This document shows positions 29,936-42,400 of a stretch of 64,000 nucleotides of DNA, piece by piece. Where the stretch lies: contig OX457024.1 in NCBI GenBank assembly GCA_949752745.1, forward strand, positions 52,469,810 to 52,533,809, in the 5' to 3' direction. Source of the DNA: Protula sp. h YS-2021. Its lineage: Eukaryota > Annelida > Polychaeta > Sabellida > Serpulidae. The position numbers were made by a program, and so were the translations under genes. The notes beneath the pieces were generated by a model. That model was not told the origin of the DNA, did not search any database, and worked only from the letters and a program-made list of their open reading frames with translations. Each line of letters starts with the position of its first letter. The first letter of the stretch is position 1.

Positions 29936-32882
29936 CTTATGTTATTATCACTTCACTTCCTTGACGGTAAATTATGGAAATTACAGTAGTTTTTAAGTTG
30001 TGCTCGTTGGAAATTTTGATATGTGATGCCATCAATAAAAACCTTGAGTCTTACTGAACACTATGCTGAAAAATGGTTGAAATCAGTTTGAGTAATTGTG
30101 AAGTTACGCTCGATTGAAATTTTTTATAAGTGACGGCATCCACGACGATATCAATAAATAACCGAAAGTATTGCTAGATATTTTGATGAAAGAATGGTTG
30201 AAATCGGTCCAGTAGTTTTGAAGTTATGCTCTGTTTGAGTTGGCATGTCTGCCTTATATACTATGTATCTTTGTGGTGGTGTGGGGCGTACAACAGTGGA
30301 CAGAAATGTAGTTCCCAATCTACCATTCTAATTTAATGGAGATGTAAGCAAATATTATTACATTTGCACCATCCCATCCATCAACCCTTCGTCTCCCATA
30401 TACTACAATTAATGGAGTTTTAAGCCACAATGCTGAGGCACTGGGTCGGAATAGCGAAAGACAACGGTGAAAGACTTATAACCTTCTGTCTTCATGGTCA
30501 TAGGTGAAACCACACAAGGAGATTCACAAGATAGTAAGACTAAAAACCAGACTGACCATATCATTATCAACAATAGATGGAGAGGAAGCCTGCAAGATGT
30601 GAGAGCGATGCGGGGTGCAGATATAGCCGGTGACCATGAACTCATAATGGCAACCCCCAAACTCGAACTGAGGAAGGTGAAAAAGCGTGACGAACGTCAA
30701 ACCCAACTTGATGTTGGCAAACTCAAGGACGCTAAGATTAAGAAGGCTTTCAAACTCGAAATAAGGAATAGGTTTTCAGTACTACAGAACCAACAAGAAC
30801 TAAACTTTGACAAGTTCAACCAAACAATTCTGGAAGTGGGAAGTAATGTGCTTTGCACAAAAATTCGCAAGAAAGAGGACTGGATATTTCTTCGGACATG
30901 GGAGAAAATGGATGAAAGAAAAGAAACAAAAGAAAATACTTGCAGCAAAATCAGAGCACCTCACACATCAGCTGAAAAATGCCTATACCGAATTAGATAA
31001 ACAAGTAAAGAGAATGGCAGGATCAGACAAAAAGCGTATATAGAACATATGGCAGACGAAGCAGAAACAGCAGCTTCTAAACAAGACATGGCAACACTCT
31101 ATAAAATCACCAAATCACTGGTGGGTGGATTGAATACGCCAAACCAACCAGTGATAAACCAAGAGGGTAACATCATCTCAAAAGAAGTAGATAAAATCAA
31201 ACGTTGGAAAGAACATTTGGAGGAAGTTCTTAACAGAGATGAACTAGAAATTGAGGCGTCTATACAACCCGCGCAATTTGAGCTCGATATTGAAACGGGA
31301 CCACCGACATTAGATACAGTGAAGAATGCAATCAAGTTACAGAAGAAAGTCTTTTTTCTTTACAAAAGGCAATGCGTTTTTCACATAAATGTCTCTGAGT
31401 TTTTTTTCTGAGTCTGCTAGCACTGCATGATACCATCCACATTTCACTTCTGCATTTGGGATATCCATACTTATGTTATTATCACTTCACTTCCTTGACG
31501 GTAAATTATGGAAATTACAGTAGTTTTTAAGTTGTGCTCGTTGGAAATTTTGATATGTTATGCCATCAATAAAAACCTTGAGTCTTACTGAACACTATGC
31601 TGAAAAATGGTTGAAATCAGTTTGAGTAATTGTGAAGTTACGCTCGATTGAAATTTTTTATAAATGACGGCATCCACGACGATATCAATAAATAACCGAA
31701 AGTATTGCTAGATATTTTGATGAAAGAATGGTTGAAATCGGTCCAGTAGTTTTGAAGTTATGCTCTGTTTGAGTTGGCATGTCTGCCTTATATACTATGT
31801 ATCTTTGTGGTGGGGTGGGGTGCACAACAGTGGACAGAAATGTAGTTCCCAATCTACCATTCTAATTTAATGGAGATGTAAGCAAATATTATTACATTTG
31901 CACCATCCCATCCATCAACCCTTCGTCTCCCATATACTACAATTAATGGAGTTTTAAGCCACAATGCTGAGGCACTGGGTCGGAATAGCGAAAGACAACG
32001 GTGAAAGACTTATAACCTTCTGTCTTCATGGTCATAGGTGAAACCACACAAGGAGATTCACAAGATAGTAAGACTAAAAACCAGACTGACCATATCATTA
32101 TCAACAATAGATGGAGAGGAAGCCTGTAAGATGTGAGAGCGATGCGGGGTGCAGATATAGCCGGTGACCATGAACTCATAATGGCAACCCCCAAACTCGA
32201 ACTGAGGAAGGTGAAAAAGCGTGACGAACGTCAAACCCAACTTGATGTTGGCAAACTCAAGGACGCTAAGATTAAGAAGGCTTTCAAACTCGAAATAAGG
32301 AATAGGTTTTCAGTACTACAGAACCAACAAGAACTAAACTTTGACAAGTTCAACCAAACAATTCTGGAAGTGGGAAGTAATGTGCTTTGCACAAAAATTC
32401 GCAAGAAAGAGGACTGGATATTTCTTCGGATATGGGAGAAAATGGATGAAAGAAAAGAAACAAAAGAAAATACTTGCAGCAAAATCAGAGCACCTCACAC
32501 ATCAGCTGAAAAATGCCTATACCGAATTAGATAAACAAGTAAAGAGAATGGCAGGATCAGACAAAAAGCGTATATAGAACATATGGCAGACGAAGCAGAA
32601 ACAGCAGCTTCTAAACAAGACATGGCAACACTCTATAAAACCACCAAATCACTGGTGGGTGGATTGAATACGCCAAACCAACCAGTGATAAACCAAGAGG
32701 GTAACATCATCTCAAAAGAAGTAGATAAAATCAAACGTTGGAAAGAACATTTTGAGGAAGTTCTTAACAGAGATGAACTAGAAATTGAGGCGTCTATACA
32801 ACCCGCGCAATTTGAGCTCGATATTGAAACGGGACCACCGACATTAGATACAGTGAAGAATGCAATCAAGTTACAGAAGAAT
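29815..32882. repeat. 1,534-bp tandem duplication (two copies)
   Basis: 29815-31348 and 31349-32882 match with about 1% differences. Each unit contains the PolB N-terminal end of element 1, the element's TIR, and the 5' part of a LINE. Copy 1 of the LINE is therefore cut at 31348 in mid reading frame, and copy 2 continues to about 33830. An offset of 1,534 is seen at several anchors (29815/31349, 30494/32028). Confidence 0.92.
30180..30260. repeat. Right TIR remnant of element 1
   Basis: Inverted match to 436-520, present again in the duplicated copy at about 31714-31794. Just inside lie two imperfect repeats with 'GGTTGAAATC-GT--AGTA-TT-TGAAGTTA'. Confidence 0.6.
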
Positions 32883-33830
32883 GGAAAGGCGCCAAGCGCA
32901 GATCAAATCCAAAAAGAATTGCTCAAAGCAGAACAACAGCTGACTCATAAGGCACTGACGACAATCCTCGGCAATATTTGGCAATCTGAAATAGCCCCAG
33001 ATATATGGAAAGTAGGTCTGCCTAAAAACTGCCTAAGAAGACTATTGCACGAAGAACAAGCAGTGTTCAGAAAAGGTAGATCCTGTGCTGATCAGACTTT
33101 CACGATTTAGCAAATCATAAAACAAAGCAACGAGTGGAAAACAGCAGTTTATGCGAATTTCATAGACGTTACCAAAGCATTTGGTAGTATTAATCGAACA
33201 GCATTGTGGAAGATTACTGGCTCACTACGGCATTCCAGACAAGATCATATCTATCATCAAGATGTTGCACAAGGATTTCAGTGCTAAAGTCATACGCGGA
33301 ACAGACCCGTCAGAGCAATTTGCGATAAATACAGGAGTGAAACAGGGCTGCTTGTTGTCGCCTTTACTTTTCTTACTATGTGTAGACTGGCTACTGAAGG
33401 AAACGGTAAACAGCGAAAAGAGAGGTCTCACGTGGACTTTTACAGAAAATCTCGAAGACCTAGACCTTGCAGATGATATCGCTTTGCTAGCTCAAAGACA
33501 CAAAGACATTTAATGTAAAACTTCAGACCTCACATCAAAAAGCAAACAGATTGGTCTGAGCATTAATATCGATAAAACCAAACTCATGAAATTGAACACC
33601 ACCTCAGAACAACCTGTTATCATCGAAAATAAAAACATAGAAGAAGTGACTGAATTCATTTACTTTGGAAGTAACATTACAGTAGATGGAAGCTCTGAAG
33701 AGGATATCAACAACAGAGTAGCAAAAGGCAGGGCAAGGTTTGCGTCAATCAAAAACATCTAGAAATTCAACAAGATCAGTACAAAAACTAAAATTCGTAA
33801 TTTCAAGAGCAATGTACCTATATAATATTC
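30424..33830 (+). pseudogene. Non-LTR retrotransposon (LINE), broken and partly duplicated
   Basis: The C-terminal end of an apurinic-type endonuclease ('QTDHIIINNRW', 'MRGADIAGDHELI') leads into a linker and then the reverse transcriptase: 'NGKAPSADQI' at 32880, 'FRKGRSCADQ', 'NTGVKQGCLLSPLLF' and the active site 'LDLADDIALLA', where the usual aromatic is Leu. Thumb-like sequence runs to about 33830 ('IDKTKLM', 'YFGSNITVDGS'). Many stops and frameshifts are present. The first copy (30424-31348) ends at the duplication junction. The type is RTE- or CR1-like; the clade is not certain. 5'-truncated. Confidence 0.85.
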
Positions 33831-36730
33831 TACAATTATTGGAGATCTAAGCTAATAAGATTACATTTGCACTACCCCCATCGATCAGCCGCTCGAACGC
33901 AACCATTTGCGTAGCGTTCTCCTCAACTGCTCGTTTCCATCAACTGAAAATGCTAAATTACATTGTCTTTTAATCCAGTTTCGATACTGATATGACCACA
34001 ACCAGCGATTTCGGACGTGCAAGCTTACCAAATTGTACCATGTAAGATCTAATAATATACAAAATATCCAAGAATGGCAATAAGACTCACTTTCAATGCT
34101 TTCAATGTTTATTTTCTTTACAAGTAACATAAAACATTGACAGTTAGTCTGAGCTAACGGTGTTCTTTTATATTATCTTCCCTTAAAATTGCTTTTCCTT
34201 GCTTAGCAACTCACTTTGCACCATCTGTCCTTTTAGCCGTTATCTTATTTTTATCCTTTCTCATAATTAATCACACACAATCTGACGTGTGACTGCTGTG
34301 CTGTCTAAAAACAATTGCTAACGGTGCAAAATCGGCGCTCCTTAATACCTACTGGGAGGAAGCAGTACCAAGTTACATGCTTTTGTTGTTTCGCGCTTTT
34401 CCTGCTCCGTGCAACAGGCCCATTTTTCGGCACAGCAAAAGCACGCCCACAGCCTGGCCGTGCTTTTGTTGAGCCGTGGAGAAGTTGTTTCCGTCATTTT
34501 CTAACCAATATTATAATGTGTCTTCTTCCCTTAAATGTGAAACAACAGTAATTCTGCTATTGATGAATCATTCACTTCAAGCAACAATCGGTCTCAACGA
34601 TTTCAACATTTAATTAGAAGCATTGAAAAATGTGGCATTTTAATCTTTGTGTGAAATGTGGAATACAAATATTTATTAACACGAAAACAACAATTAAAAT
34701 GTGATGTAATATTAAGCTATTTTAGTGAAAATCAGCAATAATAAGAATAAGCATGTTTTTCGTCAAAAAAATAGGCATCCATTTTTCTCGTTTTAATTAT
34801 CAGATTAAGTCTTATTAGATAAATTAAACCTTTATAATAGTGATGAAAAGCACCTCTTGCGAGAAAATTCTTTAAATAATGATCCTTTGGTGACGGTAAG
34901 GACCCGATTTTTCTCTTTTCAATGCTAGATTAAGTCATTCTTAAGTCATTTAAGTCATTCACGACACATTTCGTGCAAACACCTTGCCAAGCATTTTGTG
35001 ACTAGCTAAGAGGTTATAAAACTTATCAATAGGCTGATAGTATACCGTTACGGCATTCAGCACACAAAAAGCATGATACGAAGTGGACATTTTACAAATA
35101 CAGATTACTCCTTGAAAGACAAACAAAGGCTATTTGCATGACAAACTGCAAACATCCGGTGCTCCGGACAGATAGTTCCCTGGGCGAAAAGTTCTCACCT
35201 CCATTATATAAGTCCTATACTGTGACGTAATCCCTGATTGAGGTGTGAGAACTTTTGGCCCGGATAAATGGGGTAAACATTTGAGAGGTTGTTAATACCT
35301 TGAGTGAACAGTGTGCCACGAACTGGTTGCATATTTACAACTTTCACATTGCAAACACCACTTTCTGAAGAATACCTTGACACATATTTTTATGAATTCA
35401 CATGTTGTTTTGTCTTTTATATTTATGAGGTAAGATTAATTCCACTGTGTCGTATGATAATTGTGCAGTTTGTGTAATCTGATCCCAATGAACAAGATGC
35501 TCCGTTTCAATGCTGCTCAAAATTGTAGGGACCACTTTTAAGGCGATTAGTCTCAAGGCTAATCCTATTTTGGCATAATTTCAACACTACTCTGTAGCAT
35601 TCAAGGCCACAATTGTAATTCGCGTAATCCCTGTTAGTGCTGAGTGGGATGCTTCAGTTTTAATGCTACTGGAAAAATCGGAGACGGCGAATCCAGTTAA
35701 TGTTAAAAAAACTCAGGGAGAACTATTCGCTCGGGGGGAACTATATGCCCACACCACATCCGTGCTGGAATGCCGGTGAGAACTTTTCGCCTGGTGAGAA
35801 CTGTTCGTCCAAAGGAAAGAAGCATTGAAACTGATGACATGGGCTGACAGTGTAATGGCACGGCACTCAATATCCAAAAAGCACCAGGCAATGTCTATAG
35901 CTTCAAAAATAGTATTTATTACCTGAAAGGCGAATGGAGGCTAATTGCACGACAAAGTGTGTGCAAACACTCTGTGAAAAAAATTTGTGCCTAGACACTA
36001 ATATTATAAAATAGGCTGACAGGGTATTGGCACGGAGTTCAGCAGCCAGAAAGCATCATAGGAAGTGGTCGTTTTTATAAAAAATCTAGATTAGCCCATT
36101 TAGGATATTCGTCTCTGTCTTGTTGATGTGGTATTCCCAAGTACGATGTGAAAAAGAAAAGCCCGCCTTTTTTTAATTTTCTCCAATTAGTCATAAGCTT
36201 TCTCAAATATTGGAGTTTCCAAGGCGTAATTTTAAGTGCAGTGAAATACGTTCAGATAGGTTGAACTTCACTCTGTCGTCTAATGTATGCTGGAATTAAA
36301 GTATCTTCCTTCGTCGGAAAAGCAAGTTCTTCGTCATTCTTTTCCTTCGTTATATCAATTACATTGGTTGCTTTTTCTGTTTTTTTTGGTTCTTCCAATT
36401 TCCTTTTGTATAAAATCATATTCTCCATTGTTATCCTCTACAACCGCTACGTTGAGTTGGTTCATGGTTGTCGTGTGCTCGTTACACGCTCTTGTATACC
36501 AGGTGATGAAGGTACGTGTGTTCTTTTTTGCCTGGATGAAGTCAAGGTCAAAAGTACACATGCCTGGTTTAATGTCTTTGAATGAGTTCAAGGTCAAAAG
36601 TACATGTGTGCTTTAATGAAAGTACATGTGTACTTTGACGAATGTGCCTGGATGAGGTGATGTGGTATATATGTGCTTTGACGAAGGAGGGGTGACCAAA
36701 GTACATGTGCCCCTCTCATTAAACATGCAT
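33831..36730. other. Non-Polinton DNA without clear genes
   Basis: AT-rich single-copy-looking sequence. Short open frames (for example 34315-34551 and 36283-36616) show no family features. Small related blocks around GTGAGAACTTTT (35190, 35240, 35780) are in mixed orientation. Near 36510-36720 a 'GGTCAAAAGTACATGTG' motif recurs. A segment near 33825-33895 resembles 30327-30400, flanking the LINE on both sides. Confidence 0.4.
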
Positions 36731-36744
36731 AGTTAGCTTTGTTT

Positions 36745-37160
36745 AACAACTTTCCCATTATATTCTTTCCAGGATATGATGGAGATGATAATTATTTGAT
36801 ACCGGCTCCCCGCCATTTATTATAATTTGCTTCAACTAAAGTCTTCTCTTTATATTCTTTTAACTTTTTACGAAGTAACACACACTGATTTAAATTTACA
36901 CCCAAAATGTCATGCATTTTACTTATCTTCACTATGTGTCATAAAGAATATGGCTTTACTGCTTTAGCTATACGTTTCACTTCATATCCATTTCTGCATG
37001 AAACAATAGCTAAAGCAACATCTTGACGGTTATGAAAAACTCCTTTCTGATATTGATATAAAGCTTCACTCGAATTAAATGTATGTCCGCACTTCTTCAG
37101 TTTTGTTGGAAACGTTTGAAAGAACATCCTTATAACCACCAAATAATAAAACATTCCCTC
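36745..37160 (-). pseudogene. NADAR-domain gene relic
   Basis: It matches the NADAR gene of element 3 (51730-52167) over most of its length: 'FNSSEALYQYQK', 'IVSCRNGYEVKRIAK', 'NQCVLLRKKLKE', 'EKTLVEA-Y-KW-GAGIK', 'YPGKNIMGKL'. A frameshift near 37110 and stops at about 36942 and 36805 kill it. No other Polinton gene is recognisable beside it, so it may be the last piece of another decayed element, or an independent copy. Confidence 0.75.
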
Positions 37161-37199
37161 TGCTGTCCGTATAATTTGATAATATACTTTAACCAACGT

Positions 37200-37360
37200 G
37201 GAGGTGTCACGAAAATGTCCTTGACTTGAATCAGGTCAAGGTCAAAAGAATACGTGCCTGGGCCCAACGTCTTTGAATCAAGTCAAGGTTAATAATCTCT
37301 ACAGTGTCCTTGGCATGCAGTGTCCTTGAATCAGGTCAAGACCCAAAACGCGCGGTAATG
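37200..37360. repeat. Short tandem repeat with TCAGGTCAAGG core
   Basis: The core 'GTCCTTGAATCAGGTCAAGG' recurs in variant form about four times at 37215-37340. It is related to 'GATGAAGTCAAGGTCAAAAG' at 36530-36600. No coding function is seen. Confidence 0.5.
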
Positions 37361-37525
37361 AAACACAAACCGAAAATGTTTCGATACCCGCTTCCGGAAA
37401 CTGTTCTCATACCAGCGTTTTCTATCTATTGTAAATTATGAGGATAACTAATAATTCCATATAGTTTAAAATCACACGCATAACTTGGTCATTTCTTTGC
37501 TACATGATACCATTTCTATTTCCAG

Positions 37526-37651
37526 ATATAGACGAGTGTAAGTCAATTCCAAATGTTTGCCGCAATGGTGAATGCACGAATACCGAAGGCGGTTTTTTCT
37601 GCACGTGTGGGGTAGGCTTTGAGCCTAGTCCTGACAGAAAAGCATGTATTC
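37526..37651 (+). CDS. Host exon encoding a calcium-binding EGF domain
   Basis: 126 bp between a TATTTCCAG acceptor and a C|GTAAGT donor, phase 1 at both ends, the classic symmetric EGF exon. The encoded '[39 protein letters not shown]' has all six cysteines and the D-x-D/N-E plus N calcium-binding consensus. Such domains form long arrays in secreted matrix proteins such as fibrillins and fibulins. Only this exon is visible; its neighbours lie outside or are too diverged. Element 3 begins 370 bp downstream, thus in the following intron if the gene is live. Confidence 0.85.
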
Positions 37652-38015
37652 GTAAGTATTTATACGAACACGGCTTAAAGAAACCGATATGTTTGCATGT
37701 CGTATTGAAATATCAGTTATGACAAACCTGCAGGCAAATAAGTTAATGTAATAATGGCTTGATTTGTTTATGGAATTAATTATTGTGAATGTTGAACTGT
37801 AGGGAACCTGCTCCCCCATACTGTTCTTGCCTTGAATTTTGAACAGGTGGAGTACCGACCCCTAATTTTGCCAGTATAGTATGATTTTATCATTCAATTC
37901 AATTCAACCCACTCTCCCAGTCTCGATTCAAACATCACACAATGAAGAAATTAAGGGAGGGCAGATAACTGATGTGCAAAAAGAGAAGGGAGCTACAGCA
38001 CCTAATTTCACAAGA

Positions 38016-38021
38016 GATCCT
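38016..38021. repeat. Target-site duplication, element 3, left copy
   Basis: GATCCT immediately before AGTAGG. The same six bases follow the right end at 56013-56018. Confidence 0.92.
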
Positions 38022-38054
38022 AGTAGGTATGAAACAAGAGTTCTACCACACTTT

Positions 38055-38285
38055 GTGACGTCATACTGTCTGGACCGGAAGTGACGTCATACTGTCTGGA
38101 CCGGAAGTGCTGTCTGGACCACTTGATGACGTCATACTGTCTGGAAGTGACGTCATACTGTCTGGAAGTGACGTCATACTGTCTGGACCGGAAGTGTTGT
38201 CTGGACCGGAAGTGACGTCACGATAAGCGTAAGGATAGGCGCGGCCATCCATGACGTCATGATGACGTCATGATGACGTCATACT
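38055..38285. promoter_or_regulatory. Array of CRE palindromes with ETS-type sites (left)
   Basis: Nine copies of TGACGTCA lie in about 230 bp. Four copies of CCGGAAGT are present, two of them running directly into the palindrome. TGACGTCA is the CREB/ATF site and CCGGAAGT the core ETS/GABP site; the fused form is a known composite. Units of about 20-40 bp with 'ATACTGTCTGGA' repeat. Function as a promoter or enhancer is inferred. Confidence 0.75.
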
Positions 38286-38582
38286 GTCTGGAGCGAAAGT
38301 TGCTTGATAGTTTTGGCCGAGTCAATCATCATGAAGCCAATGAACTCCACCTGTCAATCAGTGTAACCATGGCAACAGACCCTAAAAAGCCATGACCCCC
38401 CCCTAGGTGGCAGTCGGGACTGACCCCCCCCCCGTCGGGACTGACCCCCCCCCCCCTTCTAGGTGGCAGTCGGGACTGACCCTCCCCCCCTAGGATATAC
38501 TATGTACCGACCCCCCCCCCCCAGGAGAGGAAAAATTGTGTTGAATCAGCATGATGAAATCGTCGATTCAGCATGATAAAAT

Positions 38583-38629
38583 AGTATATAAGTGTAGTGA
38601 CTCGAGGCTTACACATCGTCAGACACATC
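38583..38629 (+). promoter_or_regulatory. TATA-type promoter of left TIR gene
   Basis: TATATAAG at 38585-38592, about 40 bp before ATG 38630. The right arm has the same box at about 55384-55391 before its own ATG at 55343. Confidence 0.5.
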
Positions 38630-39026
38630 ATGGACAACACATCAGCTACTAAGAAAGTGACCATACAATGCTACAAGTGCTGCGTGAGGTTGGAATATGA
38701 AGGACAGTCACACAACTGCCCGGTGCACCACAACGCACCGCAGCGCTTTTGCTGTAAAACCTGCGGTGGTCTGCTCTGGTACAAGTTTGCGACGACGCTA
38801 CCTGGGCCAGGACCAATATGTAATGACTGCTGGTGGTGTGGTATGACTCTGAAGCTGAAGAGCTATTGCGACAGCCATCCGTTCAAGTGCGCGGGAAGAC
38901 CATTTACGATGCAGGAGTACTACAAGTACAAATGCCGCTGCAGGAATCCAACTTGCTTATATACTAAAATATTTCGGGCCCTTTTAAGGGCCATCCTATA
39001 TTATGAAATGAAGCAAAAAACATGTC

Positions 39027-39076
<50 letters not shown>

Positions 39077-39106
39077 AGAATACATTTTATCACATTTCAG
39101 GTCTAG
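38630..39106 (+). pseudogene. Cys-rich TIR gene, left arm (internal deletion)
   Basis: It starts MDNTSA and soon enters a cysteine-rich region: 'CYKCCVRLEYEGQ-HNC', 'CCKTCGGLLW', 'CNDCWWCG', 'CRCRNPTC', with at least seven CxxC-like pairs, suggesting zinc ribbons. The end runs into the TG microsatellite. The right-arm copy shares the MDNT start and the 'EYEGQ-HNC' block but has about 70 extra residues between them and lacks the zinc part after it. So each arm keeps a different portion of one ancestral gene. Function unknown; nucleic-acid binding is possible. Confidence 0.5.
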
Positions 39107-39354
39107 TTGGCGGATCAATGCCATTTGGCAGACCATTTAACTTCACCGCTAGATGTCTCTGCTTTACGGCTGTACAACTTCACAACTGCAAGTGAGACAT
39201 TCATATACATAAGTAACATTCTGCTGAGTCAGCAATTTTAACATTTTTGAGCAAGTTTGAAAAGTTACACACCATATTTTGATTACATGGAAGTAGCATA
39301 AAAGCATGAGTGAAACATGTCAACTAGTCAACTAGTGATACATTCTGCAAGTGG

Positions 39355-39363
39355 TATAAAAGG
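39355..39363 (+). promoter_or_regulatory. TATA box of element 3 PolB
   Basis: TATAAAAGG lies about 60 bp before ATG 39423. The string TATAAAAGGAAGAGTGA also occurs before the 144-residue gene at the other end, and TATAAAAGGAA before element 4 PolB. A TTTCAG just before the start could be a splice acceptor. Confidence 0.6.
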
Positions 39364-39422
39364 AAGAGTGAAACGTGTATTTTTACTTCATTTCAGTTCT
39401 AGCAGTTGAAGAAACAACAACG

Positions 39423-42400
39423 ATGGCACCAGTCTACTGTCATGAATGCGATGTGACATTTCCATCTCTGGAATTGTTCGTGACACACACATGCAAACCA
39501 GCTAGGATGAAACGTGCTCATGAAGAGCTTGTTGAGCAGATTGAAGCCAAGAGACAAAAGACGTTACAAGATGGTGTTGACAGACCTGATCCAGTCCTCT
39601 GCTGTAAATGCGCCAAGATATTTTCATCTTTGGATGCATTTGAGACACATGCATGTGCTGAGATGGAAAATGTGTCTCATGAAGAACAAAGAAAGAAAGA
39701 GACAGGACAAGTAGGCAGAGGCAGAAGAGTGAGTCTTGGTGAAAACGCACAGGAAAGACGGTTTGAGCCTGAAGATGGATCAGATTTGCTACTTGAAATG
39801 CGACAACAAGAGAACCGGATTAAGAGACATTTGCTAGAGACGTTAAACCGTGGTATGAAATGGTACATTGTGGTACATGCACGCTTCAAGAAAATGACAC
39901 CAAATGTTGAAGGCGTGATGGTAGAACACGTGGATAATGCCTTCATCAGTAGTCCGACATATGCAGCATACAATCCAGCGGATATTGAGAAGGACTTACC
40001 AGAAGCCTATAAAGAATTGTTTACCAGGTTTGATGAACATGAGCGACAAGGCTCTGGTTGGGTGTTGGATAACATATTATTCATTGAAGTGCATACAGCG
40101 ACGTCAGCGCCACTGGAAGCGAGCAGTTTTATCCCACTACCGAAGAAAGTAAAGACTACAAAGGCTGTGTTAAACATTCAGAATAAAGACAACAAGTGCT
40201 TCTTATGGTCTGTACTGGCTCATCTTCACCCTTCAACAAGCAATAACCCACAGCGTGTACATCAATACAAAGCATTTGAGAACGAATTGAAGATAGAAGG
40301 CATGACATTTCCCACACCGATTACAGACATTCCAAAGTTTGAAAAGGAGAATGATGTGTCCATTAACGTGTTTGGATATGAACATGATGTAGTTGTTCCA
40401 ATACAACTCAGTCGAAACACCAGTGTGAGAGAAATCAACTTGCTTTTGATTAGCAATGACAAGACAAGGCATTACTGCCTCATCAGGAATTTCAGCAGAC
40501 TGATGGCTTATCGATCAAAGTATAATGGTGCAACTTTTTATTGTTTCAACTGTCTTCACGGGTTTATGCGGCAAGATCTGTTAGACAAGCATCGTGAAGT
40601 GTGTGGCAAGCATGGAGCACAACGTTTATCATTCCCCAAGGAACCTTTCATCAAGTTCAAGAATGTAGCCAAACAACAGCGAGCGCCGTTTGTGATTTAT
40701 GCAGACTTTGAATGTTTCACGAAAAAACATGAAGGAGACAAGTATCAACATCATCGTCCAAACAGCTTTGCCTATGTGGTTGTGAGCCAGTATGATACAC
40801 GTGCTCCAGTCGTGTATCGAGGAGACAATGCTGTGAAAGTCTTTTTAGACCATATGGTGAATGAGCGTGATCGTATTGTGCATGGCTTGCTACAGCCAAA
40901 GAAAATGGTGATGACTCATGAAGATGAAGAGTATTATAAGAACGCCACAGATTGTTACATTTGTCATGAGCCTCTAGGAGCAGATCATGTGAGAGATCAT
41001 GACCATATCAATGGTAAATACCGCGGAGCTGCACATAGTCAATGCAATTTACAATTTCGACTTCGAAAGGATCAGCAGGATGTTGAAGATTCTTTCATCA
41101 TTCCTGTCTTTTTCCACGATTTACGAGGCTATGACAGCCATTTGATCATGGAAGAAATTGGAAAGTTCAAAAATGAGACAATTACAGTCTTTCCCAACAC
41201 CGTTGAGAAATATATTGCATTCACCATGAGCAATCTGAAATTTACAGACAGTTATCAGTTCATGAGTACTTCTCTACAGAAGTTGGTATCCAACCTGGCG
41301 GCAGAAGGGAAAGACAACTTTTATAACATGACGTCACACATTCACGATAGCGACCAACAAGATTTACTGTTGAGAAAGGGAGTATACCCTTATGATTACG
41401 TGGATGAGCCATCCAAGTTTGCTGAAACACAACTGCCGTCCAAGGACAAGTTTTACAGTCTGCTCAGTGAAGAAGACATTAGCGATGAGGATTATGCGCA
41501 TGCGCAGAAGGTGTGGGAGACATTCCACTGTACTACATTTGGTGAATACCATGACTTGTACCTGAAATCAGATGTGTTGCTGCTGGCTGACGTGTTTGAA
41601 AACTTTCGTCACGTATGTCTCAACACGTATGAATTAGATCCTGCTCACTACTATACAGCGCCAGGACTGTCGTGGGATGCCATGTTGAAAGCGACAAAGG
41701 TGAAATTGGAATTGATCAACGACATTGACATGTACCAAATGGTTGAACAAGGTCTACGTGGAGGAATATCTGTCATCACACACAAGTATGCGAAAGCAAA
41801 TAACCCCTATGTAGTAGATTACGATCCCTTGAAACCAACCAACTACTTGACTTACCTGGATGCAAACAACTTGTATGGCTGGGCCATGTCGCAAAGCATG
41901 CCGGAAAGTGGATTTATGTGGGTGAGCGAGCCAGAATCCATTGACTTTATGGATGTGGATGAAGATGACGAGATTGGATACATTTTAGAAGTGGATTTGG
42001 AATACCCATATTCAATCCATGATCATCATAATCACTATCCAGTGGCTCCAGAACGGAAATGTGTGAAAGTGGGAGAATTATCAGAGCATAGTCAGAAGCT
42101 ACGGAAAGATCTAAACATGAAAGGCAAGCCTAGTGAAAAGCTCATTCCCAACTTGTGTGACAAGAAGAAATATGTGCTTCATTATAGAAATTTACAGCAA
42201 TATGTCTCACTGGGATTGAAAGTCACAAAGGTCCATCGTGCCATTATGTTTGCACAGAGCAAATGGTTGGCAAAATACATCTCCTTAAACACGGAAAAGA
42301 GAAAGTTGGCCAAGAACCCGTTTGAGAAAGACTTCTTCAAATTGATGAACCACTCTGTGTTTGGCAAAACCATGGAAAATGTGAGAAAACGCATGAATGT

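Larger units (their letters stand above)
421..30300. mobile_element. Element 1: decayed Polinton/Maverick, split by element 2
   Basis: Order on + is PC4-like, two accessory genes, integrase, ATPase, small hydrophobic protein, KMVLVP-type protein, penton, core protein, major capsid and protease relics (0.5-5.7 kb). Convergent - strand PC4-like genes and PolB follow. The PolB 3' part lies at 7.3-8.7 kb and its 5' part at 27.8-29.9 kb; element 2 was inserted between them. All genes are full of frameshifts and stops. Gene content and protein similarity put it in the same family as elements 3 and 4. An inverted similarity between about 436-520 and 30180-30260 marks its eroded TIRs; exact ends are not resolved. 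Confidence 0.8.
38022..39348. repeat. Left TIR of element 3
   Basis: Inverted match to 54703-56012. It holds a CRE/ETS site array (38055-38285), C-rich repeats with core CAGTCGGGACTGACCCCCCC (38390-38525), a TATA-driven Cys-rich gene, and a TG microsatellite (39028-39074). About 340 bp in the middle have no counterpart in the right arm because the two arms carry different deletions. Confidence 0.9.

Noticed and set aside
36283..36616. Two overlapping hydrophobic open frames
   Set aside because: Composition-driven frames in T-rich DNA with no family features.
38061..38252. 63-codon open frame present identically in both TIRs (also 55782-55973)
   Set aside because: It reads through the CRE/ETS palindrome array. 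The repeated peptide units follow from the DNA repeat, and no promoter or start context supports it.
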